A stretch of DNA of 64,000 nucleotides. Origin: Azolla caroliniana. Taxonomy: Eukaryota > Polypodiophyta. The stretch covers positions 9,734,001 to 9,798,000 of the forward strand of contig JBHGNT010000014.1 in the NCBI GenBank assembly GCA_043228905.1. The letters are read 5' to 3'. Position numbers and translations under genes: made by a program. The notes below the pieces were generated by a model that worked only from the letters and a program-made list of their open reading frames with translations, ran no database searches and had not been told where the DNA came from. This document shows positions 35,245 through 46,221 of the stretch, piece by piece (within the stretch, counting starts at the first letter, position 1; each line of letters opens with the position of its first letter).

Positions 35245-38200
35245 ATGAAAGAGAAAATGGCTATAAAGAATGCAAGCCAAATAGTTACAGAAAAACTGGA
35301 TAAAAACAGTTTCCCAGCATGGAAATTCAGAATGACAAACTTCCTTATGGGGAAAGGATACTAGGATTATATTGAAGGAGACATACAAGAGGCTCCAGAG
35401 ATCCCTGAAGAAAATGCATCTACTGCAACAAATTAAAGCATTTAAGGAATGGAACCAAGGGGCAAGAAAGGTATTGCATTGGTTGTCACTTAGCATCTCA
35501 GATTCAATGCTTGGACACATACAAGATGTTATGCTTCCAAAAGAAGCTTGGGACAGTTTAGTAAAACTGTTTGTAGTGAATACAAAGGCAAGAAAGCTTC
35601 AGTTGAAGATTGAGCTAAATACCTTGGAAAAAGGTAAGATGTCAGTAAATGAGTATGCTCTGAAAATAAAGAGCATATGTGAATCACTTGCTTCTATCAA
35701 TGTGAAGGTAGAAGATGATGATAAGGTGGAAATATGCTTAAGAGGTTTAGGACCTCAATATAAAAGCTTCAAAACATCTATTCTCACAAGGGATAGCATC
35801 CCAAGTTTTCCAGATCTGGTTTCAATGCTTGTAGTAGAAGAAAGAAATCAAATGGATGATGTAAACAAAGCAAACTTAGAGAATGAGGGACAAGCCCTCT
35901 ACAATAGTGCTAGAAGAGGCCGAGGAAGAGGCCATGGAAGATTTGGTTCAGCTAGAACCAACAATAATAGTTATCAAGGAAGAGGACAACAAACCATTAG
36001 TGGAAGAAACAACATCAGAGGCAGGGGGAGCAATTGAGGCAGAGGTAAGCAAAATTATTCAAATGATGATGGTTGTTGGTATTGTGGAAAACCAGGCCAC
36101 ACACAGGCTGAATGTTATAAAAAGAAAAATGATGAGAAAAGAGAGAATAGACAGTAAAATAATTATGCCTCAACCAGTGAAGACTGTGATAAAGATGGTG
36201 CATTTGTGATGCAACATGAAACAACAGCAATGGCTAAATGTTCACAGAGATGCAATGAAGAGTTTATGTGGTATGTAGATTCTGGGGCATCTAATCATAT
36301 GACAGGACATAAAAACTGGTTTGAAAGTCTAAGAGAACCAGATATTCCTGGTTATGTACAGACAGGTGATAATACTACTCACCAAATAGAGCATGTTGGA
36401 GATATCCCATTGTGGGAAGAAAAAGGAAAAACAAAGTATATGCTAAATGTGATGCATGTTCCAAACCTTGCAAAAAATCTAATTTCTGTTGGACAGATAG
36501 TAGAGCAAGGAATGCAGGTTAAATTTAAGCAAAGTGGATGCTTCATGGAGAAAAATGGAAAGCTCATTGCAAAAGGAAAACGAGAAGGATGTTTGTGTTA
36601 GATGTGGATATGCCTAGGAAGATTACAGCCATGTTTACAGAAGGAATGAGTGTAATCTCAGAAGTGGAAATGTGGCATAAAAGAATTAGTCACATAAGTA
36701 TGCAAACATTGAAAAATATGTTGAGGAAAGATGTAGTGGCTAGACTGCCTAAGTTGAAAGACTGTGAGATGGGAAAAATATGTGAAGCATGTCAATATGG
36801 AAAGCAAAACAGGTTGCCTTTCCCTCATGAAAGACATGTAAGCCAAAATTTGTTGGATTTGGTACATACAGATGTATGGGATCCAACAAAAAATGCATCA
36901 ATTAGTGGATGTAAGTTTTATGTAACTTTCATTGATGATTGCTCAAGAAAAACGTGGGTTTACTTCATGGAAGAAAAAAGTGAAGTATTTGATTGTTTCC
37001 GTAAGTTTAAATGTATGGTGGAAAAGCAGGCTGGAACTAGGATAAAATGCTTAAGATCTGATGGAGGAGGAGAGTACTCCTCAAATGAGTTTTCTAATTT
37101 TCTATGCAATTAAGGAATAAGAAGACAGTTCACATGTAGATATACTCCACAGCAAAATGGAGTTGCTGAGAGAAAAAACAGAACTCTGGTGAACATAGCA
37201 AGAGCCATGATGACAGAAAAAAATATGTCATTGTATTACTGGGCAAAAGCTGTAATAGGTGTATAAATAGGTGTATAACATCTGGAGTACATGAGGTAAC
37301 TCCTGAAGAATGTTTCTATGGCAGAAAGCCGAGTTTAGGACACTTAAAAGTGTTTGGATGCCTTGGCCATGTTCATGTACCTGCTGAGGTGAGAAGTAAG
37401 CTTGATCCAAAAGCTGAAAAATGTATTTTTGTTGGATATTCAGAGGTGCGAAAGGGTATAGATCCTATAACCCTTTGACAAAAAAGATTGTGGTAAGTCT
37501 AGAGGTAATATTTGATGAGTTGGGCAGCTGGTACAACCCAAAACAAAATGTAGAAACTGATGAAGACTGTGAAAATGAAGATAGAGAAAAATCTGAAAAT
37601 GTAAGAGATAACCACAGAGATGGAAGCAATGTTGGACAACAAAGTTCAACATCAATGGAATGTACTGGATCATCTGGAAGCTCAGTTAGTAAATTTGAAT
37701 CAAATGCATGGAGTGGAAAAAATGCAAGACACAAAATATGATGATAAAAAGGGAAAACAGAAAATGCAAGAATATGAAATGCTTGATGATGGATCTAGAA
37801 ACATGGAAGATCTAGATTCAGATACATCATTGGATGATGAGCTTGGTATAGGATCCCTAAAAATCCTTGGTATGGAAAGAGCAATGAAGGATGCAAATCA
37901 GAAACTTAGAAGATTAGATAGAGAGAAAAAGATTGTTGAAAGATTTTGTTATGATACATATATGGCTATGCACTATGCATATATGTCTAAGGTGGTACAG
38001 ATCCCTGATCCAAATAATTTCGAAGAAGCAAAAGCTGAGAAGAAATGGGTGGATGCAATGCAAGAAGAGATTGATGCATTGGCCGAAAACAGAACATGGG
38101 ATTTAGTGAAGTTACCAAAAGGAAACAATGTGGTAGGTTGTAAATGGGTCTACAAGACAAAGCATGATTCCAATGGAAATGTTAGTAGACATAAAGCAAG

Positions 38201-39583
38201 ACTTGTGGCAAAGGGATATGCCAGATGCAAGGTATTGATTATGATGAAACATTTGCACCGGTTGCAAATATGGCAACATTGAGGACATTACTTGTTGTAG
38301 GTGCAGCCAGAAGATGGGTTTTGCATCATATGAATGTAAAAAATGCTTTTTTACATGGTAACTTAGAAGAGGAGGTATATATGTGTCAACCACCAGGTTT
38401 TGAAGACAAGAAGCATCCAAAATATGTATGTAAGTTGAAAAAGGCTCTTTATGGACTGAAACAAGCACCAAGAGCATGGCACAGGGAACTTTTAGAATCT
38501 CTGAAAAATTTTGCTTTCAAATGTCAAAGGTTGATCCTTCATTGTATGTAAAAAGGATGAATGAGTGCATCGTTGTGATCTTGATATATGTTGATGATCT
38601 AATCATTGGAGATGATTCTATGGAAGAGATAAGTAAGTTGAAGAAAAATCTGGAAATGCAATTTTAGATGAAGGATTTGGGAGAGCTGAGATACTTTCTT
38701 GGCATTGAGATAATAAGATCTGAGAGTGGTATATATATGTTGCAAAAACAATATGCAACAACTATGTTGAAGAAGTATGGTATGCTTGGATGCAAACCTA
38801 TTGGTATACCACTAGATAAGAACTGCAAATTGAGGTCTGATTTGGGAGCCAAAATAGAAGATGTAAATATGTACAAGTCTATGGTGGGTAGCCTCATATA
38901 TTTGACCATAACAATACCTGATTTGAGCTATGTTGTTGGATTAATCAACCAGTTTATGCAACAGCCAACAAAGCCACATTTGGACTACATAAGAAGAATT
39001 TTGAGGTATGTAAAATCTACTCAAAATTATGGACTGTTTTACAGGGCTGATCTGGACATAAACCTGGAAGGATATACAGATGTTGATTGGGTTGGAAGCC
39101 AAACTGACAGAAGATCCACAAGTGGATATATGTTTACATTGGGAAGTGCAGCTATTTCATGGAGTGGCAAGAAACAAGCTATTGTTGCATTGTCAAGTAC
39201 TGAAGCTGAGTATAGAGGAGCTGCAATAGCTACCTGTGAAGAGGTATGGATCAGAAGATTTCTTTCTTATTTGGGAGAATATATAGATGGTGTTGTTACA
39301 ATTTGGTGTGACAATATCAGCAGCATTCAGTTGGCAAAAAACCCAGTGTTCCATGCAAGAACAAAGCACATTGAAGTGCATTATCGCTTTGTTAGGGAAA
39401 AAGTGATTGATGAAGAAGTGGATCTATGTAAGTACAAATCAGCAAGTTGCTAATACTCTTACAAAGGGATTGAGCATGGAAAAACATAGACAGTCTAGAG
39501 ACATGATGGGAGTTATAACCATCGGCATGGTAGCTGAAAAGCATGAAGAAAAGAGGATTGAAGATGACCCCAAGAAAGAATAA
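35245..39583 (+). pseudogene. Copia C polyprotein, all domains, several stops and frameshifts
   Basis: Starts MKEKMAIKNASQIVTEKLDK. Gag has a TAG at 35362-35364 (after MGKGY). The UBN2-type core at 35440-35880 and a Gly/Arg-rich tail lead to a zinc knuckle CWYCGKPGHTQAECY (about 36080-36120). The protease reads WYVDSGASNHMTG (36268). The integrase zinc region is at 36670-36805 (WHKRISHIS ... CEACQYGK). The DDE core is LVHTDVWDP, LRSDGGGEYSS and TPQQNGVAERKN, with a stop near 37111. Reverse transcriptase spans 38040-38660 (KARLVAKGYA, VKNAFLHGNLEEEVYM, LIYVDDLIIG), with a frameshift near 38220 and TAG at 38665. RNase H (38880-39450) has YTDVDWVGSQTDRRSTSGYM, ALSSTEAEYRGA and WCDNISSIQLAKN. It is broken and cannot act alone. 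Confidence 0.9.
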
Positions 39584-39601
39584 GTTGAGCTTGAGGGGGA
39601 G

Positions 39602-40015
39602 TGTTGAGAAGCAAGCTCAACAAAGGTATATGATGCTTATTGAGAAATAAGCTATAGTAGTTATTAGCTAATTAGCTACTAGTTGACATAGAGGTGAAAC
39701 AACTATTTAGCGACAAACAGCTATTTAGCTACAAACAACTAATTAGCTGCATATATAAGTCACTTATAACTTAGGTAAAAAGTAAGTAGAAAAGTAGAAG
39801 TGTAAAATAGTAAGTAGAAGAGTGAGAGTAGTGCAGAGAGTAGTAAGAACAGAAAACTAACGAGAGCAAGTTGAGCTCTACGTGTAATGAAGTAGAAGCT
39901 TTTGGACTATGCAAAGGTAAGTCTCTTTCCCCTTTCTTTTCTATCTTGAGCACTAAACGATCCAGCACATCACGATCCATTCTGCACATAGAAGAGCCGT
40001 AGCGCCTTCGTAACA
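39602..40015 (+). repeat. 3' LTR of Copia C
   Basis: 414 bp, same ends as the left copy. It follows the polypurine tract directly. Confidence 0.95.
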
Positions 40016-41164
40016 TATATAAGAGCGTGCACGACTTCGTGTCAACATGCGAAAGCTGCCGGATGCAGTCGGTGGTTCGACACCGCGACGAACTGCACCC
40101 AACATACCCACCGGCCGTGCACTTCAAGTGGATGGTCGACTTAATGACGATACCAATGGGAGAAGGCCAGAAGCGATACCTGGTGTTGGCAAGGGAAGAC
40201 CTAACGAACCAGGTGGAGGGCCAAGCATTGACAAACAAGACCATCGTGGTGGTGTGCAAGTTTATGATCGAAGATGTCATATGCTGATACGGGTGCGTAG
40301 GAAAGATTGTGGCTAACCGAGGGGAGCTAGATGCGGAGGAGGCTGAGGAACTGTTCGACCGGTTAGGCGTAAAACTGTCCCTCACAACGGCGTACAACTC
40401 CGAAGCAAATGGAAAGATTGAGCGAGGCCACGGTCCGATCGTAAAGGCCATTGTGCGTGCATGTGAAGGACGAGTCGATGACTGGCCGACGTTGCTCCCT
40501 TACGCGCTATGGGCGGACAGGACTACCCATAGTTCGGTGATAGGGTACATGCCGGCGAAACTTATGTATGGGCAGAAACCCATCATGCCAGTGGAGTGGA
40601 CGATCGCCTCCTGGACGGCGATCGATTGGGCTAACGAAATGAGCCGAGAAGAGTTGCTGGCAGCACGCATCCGACAACTCGAGCGAAGGCCGGAAGACAT
40701 AGAACGGGCCACGGCAAGGGTGAAAGAAGCGAGGATCCGGAACAAGGCCAAGTTCGACCAAACACACTAGCTCCGGCCGAAGAAGATAGAGGAAGGCGAT
40801 TGGGTATTAGTTTACAATAGCAGCCTCAACAACCAACATCGGTCTACGCATAAGTTCGCAAAATGGTGGTTCGGGCCATACGTGGTAATCAGCGCCAATG
40901 AATACGCGATGTATCATCTCACGAAGCTCGACGGGACTCGAATTAGGACACCGGTGGCCGGGAAGCAGATGAAGGCCTTCAAGAGGCGGAACGAGGCGGA
41001 ACGAGACCCAGCGGTGGGAGCCGAAAGCAGCAATTCAGAAGAGGAGGACGAGTAGCAGATGGCCCTAAAATCCCTCACTAAATTCGCTATCCGGCACATA
41101 CCAGAGGATGTGCGGTTTGGTGGGGGTGGATGTCGTGAAGATTCCGGGCCATAGGAGGAAATGG

Positions 41165-41754
41165 TGTGAAACACATGGGAACACTAGTGTGCACGAGTGC
41201 ACATCCCTACTGAATTAAACTATGTAAATACTAGGTATTGGTAGGATGAGGGGTGCTAGGTAGTTAGAGCATTAATAGGAGTTCCGACGTCACGTAGGGG
41301 GGAGAGTTACGAGGAGAGAATCTAGGGAGGATAGTGATAGGTCTTAAAGGCTTTTGTAACAGTCGCTCCTTTTGTAGCGATAGGGGCAGCCTCAGACTGT
41401 TTTAGGGACGCCATCTAGAGGAGAAGAGGGGAGGCAAATGAGAGCTTGTACGCACTACAAAGTCCTACGGCTAATGACTAGAAGGCGCTCCTCCCCCCCC
41501 TGCTCGAGTCAGATGCCCGATTGCTCCCGACCAGGGGGGTCGACCTTCCACGTACCTACGTATCTCTTTGAGTATCTAACTATTGGGGAGTTCTACACTC
41601 CATCACCGGCGATGATCTGGTTGTAATCATTTACCGCACTGTGCGCGCGTTTTAATTAATATAACCCTATCTGCTTAATATAACCCTATCTGCTTAATAC
41701 AAGTTCTTCACCACGTCTCTGTCTATCTGTTTGCGTGGGTGTTTGTGGCTACGC

Positions 41755-41846
<92 letters not shown>

Positions 41847-41998
41847 ACTACAGTTCTCTGTCTACCGCAGTCTCGTCGCCTACGCGGAGTGCGGACTCTC
41901 CCCACCTCACTTCCCTGATTCCTTGGTTCAAGACCCCCGTGGTCCTACCCCATTTCTACGCATCCGCGTGAATCTCCGCGACAGCGTAAGTTGAGACA
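41165..41998 (+). mobile_element. Probable 3' LTR of Ty3 element K
   Basis: Follows the end of the K integrase by about 110 bases and a purine-rich GGAGGAAATGG. It begins TGTGAAACACATGGGAACAC, contains CT-rich sequence, and ends near TTGAGACA, after which Copia A coding sequence resumes. No second copy exists in the window, because the 5' end of K is lost, so both boundaries are inferred. Confidence 0.5.
41757..41844. repeat. (CT)44 microsatellite
   Basis: 88 bases of uninterrupted CT. It lies inside the putative 3' LTR of K and produces Ser/Leu or Arg/Glu pseudo-ORFs on both strands. Confidence 0.98.
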
Positions 41999-43252
41999 TC
42001 GTTTTTGACAAGTCCACATCCTAGTATGCACCAGAGACAACTTCGACTCCAATTCCGCTCGACCTAGAATCCGCCGAACAAGAGATAGAGGATGAAGATC
42101 GCCTTATGCATATGTTCGAAGAAAGTTCGATCACGACCCAACTGAGCGGACCACAAGAGCCTCCGAGCGATCAAAGCACATCTCGACCGAGTCCGAAGCT
42201 AGACAAAGGGAAGGCCAAATTTTGAAGTATGAAGACGATCATTTCGACGGCATCGAATCGACTCACTCCCTTGATAGTGAGTTCGAAGGCCTTGACATCC
42301 GGACAAATGGAGTGAAGAAAGCCTTAGAATCCGCAAACAAGAAGCTTCGAAGATCCACCCATGAAAAGAACCATGTAAGCCGATTCGGTTATGATGAGTA
42401 CATGGCATACCATACGCATTTATGATGAAGGTGGCAACAGTGCGGGAGCTGGAAACCTTTTCCAAAGCCGTGATGGACCCGCGATGGATCGAAGCAATGA
42501 ACGAGGAGATGCGTGCACTACGCAAGAACAAGACATGGGATCTCGTTCCCCACTCACCGCACAAGAAGGCAATTGGCGGCATATGGATCTACAAGGTGAA
42601 GTATAATTCCGACAGCTCCATCAACCGCTACAAAGCTCGACTCGTAGCGAAAGGATACGCACAAACACATGGAGTCGACAATGAAGAGACCTTTGCCCTG
42701 GTGGCAAAGATGACGACGATGTGGACCGTAATTGCACTCGCAACGGCGAAAGGGTGGCACCTCCACCAGACGGACATCAAGAACGCTTTCCTCCAAGGGG
42801 AATTAGAAGAGAAGGTGTACATGGTACAACCTCCCGGCTTTGAATCGCACATTCATCCGAAAGCCGTGTGCCAACTCAAGAAGCCACTCTACGGCCTCAA
42901 GCAAGCACCGCATGCTTGGCATTCGAAGATTACGCAATATCTTCATCAAATCAGTTTTTGCATGTCGAAATCTGACAACTCCCTCTACGTACGACATGAC
43001 TCTAGAAGCTTAATTGTGATCATCCTATACGTGGATGATCGGGTCATTCGAGGTGAAAGTCTAGTCGACATCAACAAGGTCAAGTCCCTCCTCTCCGGAA
43101 AATTCGGGATGACGGACATGAAGGAGCTCCATTACTTCCTGGGCATCGAAGTAATTCGGATTCCGACTAGCATTATGATCTCTCAACTGCACTACATCCT
43201 CAACTTGTTAACAAGTTCGGGATGACTGAGTGCAAATCGGTGGCCGCTACGC

Positions 43253-44025
43253 TGTCGGGGTAGTTGTGCTTCGTGCGGCGAAGTCGCAGGGACTAAGGTT
43301 AAGGGGAGTTGAAGGAACTTTTATTAGGCTTGCGCGCAAATGTTAGGAAGATAAAGGATATGAGGAATAATAGTTTAAAGTAATATGTGTGAGAGAGAGA
43401 CTAGTATAGATAAAAGATAGAGGCAATGTATGATTCAAGACGCAAGATAGAGACAAAGTATGATTTAAGACAAAAAAATATATGATATGAACATGACGTA
43501 TATTATGAATACAAGATTTTACCAACTTTACAATGTTTGGTAGCAAGATGAACCCTTTCTCTACCGACCCTTGATTCGAACTCTTGACTCCAACTTGGAA
43601 ACACAAGCCTCTTCACCAACAAGCTAACTTGTTTGTTTCTTTGATTATCTTATTTCTCTAACTTTCTCTTGATTCCCCCTTTTTTCATCCCTTAATTCCT
43701 TGCCTCTCTTTATAGGTTCTCTCATGCATATGATGATATGGGGGTGCATTGCATGCATGTAATGCATGTGATGCATGTGATGCATGATCGCCATTTGGTG
43801 CACATGCTTTACATGTGATGCATGATAGCCATCATGCTCATCTAAACTCTAATGTATGAAGAAACGTGTCATAAGTATGATAAAAATATAACTATAGAAA
43901 ATAACTTATCTTAATGGTATATGCTTCGTCCTTGGTGTGTGAGGTTATGGGTTCAAGTCTCTCAAATGTTACTTAATACAATATTCAAGTTTATTTTTAT
44001 ATCGTGAAGCAAATCCTTCACGACA
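43253..44025 (-). repeat. 3' LTR of the gag-protease element
   Basis: 773 bp, the 3' LTR for the minus-strand element. A tRNA-like stretch is readable on the plus strand at about 43913-43972 (TGGTATATGCTT ... GGTTATGGGTTCAAGTC), antisense to the element. Confidence 0.9.
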
Positions 44026-44063
44026 CCCAGCCCCTCTGAACTTGCACACTAGTTGTGCAAAGT

Positions 44064-45071
44064 TCATCCAAAGTCTTGGAAAAACTCTTCATTCCATTTC
44101 TGAACTGGATGTTCCCTCAAGCATTCTTTGTTTCTTTCATGGTTGGGCCTCACGGTTAAGAATTGGACAGTCTTTCTTCCATCTTGACTCTTGATTCTCG
44201 CGAAAGCCGAACCATCATCAATAACCTTTGTTTCCATCCTCATTGCAGTGATGTAGGGCTGACCAAGGATGACGGGGTAGGTTGATCGATCCTGCACAAA
44301 GAAATTTTGATTCACTGACACATCACCAATTGTTACCTTCACACTAGGACATGCTCCAAATAGATCCTCCGTAGTCTCTGTGGCAGCTCTTATTTTCCAC
44401 CCATGATTCTTGTCGATCGGCCATCGTCCTCGAGCGTAAAATTCCGATGACATCATGTTAATCTCGGATCCATGATCGATCAAAGCAATACATGGAATTT
44501 GCTGCTCCCCAATTTTTGCAGGTGCCTCCGTTGTTGCTCGAGCCCAATGGTCCCTTGTATAGTGACTCCTATCCCCTTCATGGACGCCAACATCATTCTG
44601 GTTTTTTACACTTGCAGCATTGATGGTGCCAGAATACAAATCTTGGAGTGTTGTTGCACACCCTCCCGTAATTTCCTCCGTCACTTGTCTCTTCCTTCTA
44701 ATAATATCTATGATAACTTCATGAAATTCTTTCTTTGCTATACCCAACACTTCTCTTAAAGTAAATTCTACCTTACTATTTAGTATTCTTGTTTCTAGTA
44801 CCTTTTTTATATCCGTCGTTTTTTCTAGGTCTGAGGCAAGCTTGAAAGATGGGCCTGTCTTTCCTTTTACTTTATCAGCTTCCTTCGGCTCAGTAGCACC
44901 CTTTTCCATCTCCCTTCTCTTCTGTTCTCGTGTCTCATGTCTCTTTGTTGGATCAGCTTCCTCAGCTCTCTTCCGCTCCTCTTCCACTAGCACATCTCGT
45001 GCATTCACTTGGGCGAATGCTGATAGCGCGTCTACTGGATCATTCCATCCAGTGAAGTTTTCGTATTTCAT
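44064..45071 (-). CDS. Aspartic protease ORF of the gag-protease element (335 aa)
   Basis: Intact frame starting ATG 45069-45071 (MKYENFTGWNDPVDALSAFA). Residues about 25-85 are highly charged and probably coiled coil. Residues about 85-145 (FKLASDLEKTTDIKKVLETR then LREVLGIAKKEFHEVIID) recall a domain I know from fungal Ty3 elements, catalogued I believe as DUF4100. A pepsin-like retroviral protease core begins near residue 198 with IALIDHGSEINMM and ends with YPVILGQPYI, matching the ILGxPYI flap-end motif. Asp-His-Gly replaces the usual Asp-Ser/Thr-Gly. The start overlaps the gag end by 32 bases in a different frame, so translation needs frameshifting or reinitiation. No reverse transcriptase follows; the stop lies 38 bases from the LTR. 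Confidence 0.85.
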   Translation of the reverse strand: MKYENFTGWNDPVDALSAFAQVNARDVLVEEERKRAEEADPTKRHETREQKRREMEKGATEPKEADKVKGKTGPSFKLASDLEKTTDIKKVLETRILNSKVEFTLREVLGIAKKEFHEVIIDIIRRKRQVTEEITGGCATTLQDLYSGTINAASVKNQNDVGVHEGDRSHYTRDHWARATTEAPAKIGEQQIPCIALIDHGSEINMMSSEFYARGRWPIDKNHGWKIRAATETTEDLFGACPSVKVTIGDVSVNQNFFVQDRSTYPVILGQPYITAMRMETKVIDDGSAFARIKSQDGRKTVQFLTVRPNHERNKECLREHPVQKWNEEFFQDFG

Positions 45072-46182
45072 CTCCCGCTCTTTTTAATTCATCCACTCGA
45101 ACCTTCCCTTTTCTTGCATAATCCATCACATCTTGCCAAAAGCCAGATCCACCATATGAGTCTTCTACGTGCAACCCTAAGGTTGCCACGGATTGTATCG
45201 CTTGAGTCGTTTCTCTCTCGGCATCTTCCATTAGCTTTTTCATTCCTCCTCGCCCGAAGTTGAGTTGAAGTGGTTGTCGAGTCTCTGTCGAGTGAATCTT
45301 GCCCTCTTGATAGTAGATTTTATTATGATTAAGAGCATCCCTATGCTCTTGACAATCTTTCTTCTGGTGGTCGATACTATCACACCACATACACCTTCGG
45401 ACCATTCCACCTCCCTGCCTTGATGAAGTCGAGCTTTGTCCCGATTCTAGCTTTGTCACTTTGATCGACAAGTCTTTCATACCTTTCACCAATTCGTGTA
45501 AGAGTGATTCTTCTACTTTCTTTTCTCCCGACTCGTTCCCCGTTTCTTCATCATTTCTGTCGGGCAACTCCATAAACCATAACTTTCTTTTGCAGAAATG
45601 GGCGCACACCCTTTTCACCTCCTCCCAGTCTTCGGTAAGTCCACTTGGACTATTCTGATCTTCTAAAAGCATTCCCAAGTCCTTCCTGTCTTTAATATTA
45701 GTAGCTTGTAGAAACAATATTACTTTATCTGGCACTATTATATTTCTATCTCTAACATTTAGTTGCTCAAATCTTTCAGAAAACTCTTTTAATACTTCCA
45801 AAACACTTAAATGTTTATTAGACTCTACCCAATCCATGAAAGCTCGCCTTATCATCCTTGACATATCGTTGAGGTTGTATGCATTTAGCAATGCTCTTTC
45901 GAAAGTCGCCCATGTCTGATGTTCCCTCTGTAGCTCCTGGATCCTCTCTTGTAGCCCAATCGCAGTGACTCGACTAAAGCTATTAATTTTTGCAGCTTCG
46001 TCGACACCGCGTTTAAGCATTTCTTCATTATAAATCTTCAAAAATCTTGTTAAATTTATACCTTCGAAGATTCCTACTCGTGTGAGAATATTGTCGACGG
46101 CTTTGTCGATGCTTGCCATCATCCCTTGTTCCCGCATCACTCGTTCCATCATCGTACACATAAGCCTCATTTGCTCCTCCAT
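45040..46182 (-). CDS. Gag ORF of the gag-protease element (380 aa)
   Basis: Intact frame from ATG 46180-46182 (MEEQMRLMCTMMERVMREQG), about 40 bases inside the 5' LTR, to TGA at 45040. A helical capsid-like part spans about residues 25-210 (FEGINLTRFLKIYNEEMLKR; LQREHQTWATFERALLNAYN; AFMDWVESNKHLSVLEVLKE). A basic linker and one zinc knuckle, CMWCDSIDHQKKDC (CX2CX4HX4C, residues about 267-280), follow. The product should assemble particles and bind RNA. Its length and order are normal for Ty3 gag. The absence of any stop, next to the stop-riddled gag of element J and the gag-less K, points to a younger insertion or to selection on gag. Confidence 0.85.
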   Translation of the reverse strand: MEEQMRLMCTMMERVMREQGMMASIDKAVDNILTRVGIFEGINLTRFLKIYNEEMLKRGVDEAAKINSFSRVTAIGLQERIQELQREHQTWATFERALLNAYNLNDMSRMIRRAFMDWVESNKHLSVLEVLKEFSERFEQLNVRDRNIIVPDKVILFLQATNIKDRKDLGMLLEDQNSPSGLTEDWEEVKRVCAHFCKRKLWFMELPDRNDEETGNESGEKKVEESLLHELVKGMKDLSIKVTKLESGQSSTSSRQGGGMVRRCMWCDSIDHQKKDCQEHRDALNHNKIYYQEGKIHSTETRQPLQLNFGRGGMKKLMEDAERETTQAIQSVATLGLHVEDSYGGSGFWQDVMDYARKGKVRVDELKRAGDEIRKLHWME

Positions 46183-46221
46183 TTCTCCTCGTCGCCGCTT
46201 TCACGTCGGGTTCACCAAATG

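Larger units (their letters stand above)
34717..40015 (+). mobile_element. Copia element C, complete with LTRs, TSD TATAT
   Basis: Two 414-bp LTRs (34717-35130 and 39602-40015), each starting TGTTGAGAAGCA and ending CTTCGTAACA, flanked by TATAT (34712-34716 and 40016-40020). The PBS TGGTATCAGAGC lies at 35131-35142 and a polypurine tract TTGAGGGGGAG at 39591-39601. By eye the LTRs differ at about 31 positions (near 7.5 percent), so this is a fairly old insertion. It lies in the sense orientation within the integrase zinc region of element K. Confidence 0.95.
31920..41164 (+). pseudogene. Ty3/Gypsy element K pol (protease, RT, RNase H, integrase), split by Copia C
   Basis: The protease begins VVALIDHGSEINLMS and is readable in shifted frames to about 32325 (FFVQETSSHLVILGEPYIMA). 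Reverse transcriptase spans about 32860-33880: PYSNRWFTVPKKNGTLRFI, SVGDLYSGYDQFQL, then FLDNIPIKG in place of the FLDD motif, then EVWCFLGACAFYHIWIPHY. RNase H is badly shifted; its end MADMLSRVRFENED lies at 34270. The integrase zinc region (FHKSPWVGHRGTWATF) stops at 34711 and resumes at 40016 after Copia C with STCESCRMQ. The core keeps Asp (KWMVDLMT), Asp (VANRGELD) and Glu (NGKIERGHGP), and the C-terminal domain ends at TAG 41053-41055. Stops include 33069, 33336, 33530, 34549, 40285 and 40768. Gag is absent. The lineage looks like Ty3 elements common in fungi, from memory only. Confidence 0.85.

Noticed and set aside
41731-41994. Ser/Leu-rich and Arg/Glu-rich open frames on both strands
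   Set aside because: They are translations of the (CT)44 microsatellite in the K 3' LTR.
42222-43225. Independent gene for a reverse-transcriptase-like protein
   Set aside because: The frame is the RT of Copia A, continued after two insertions at 46999 and 52511.
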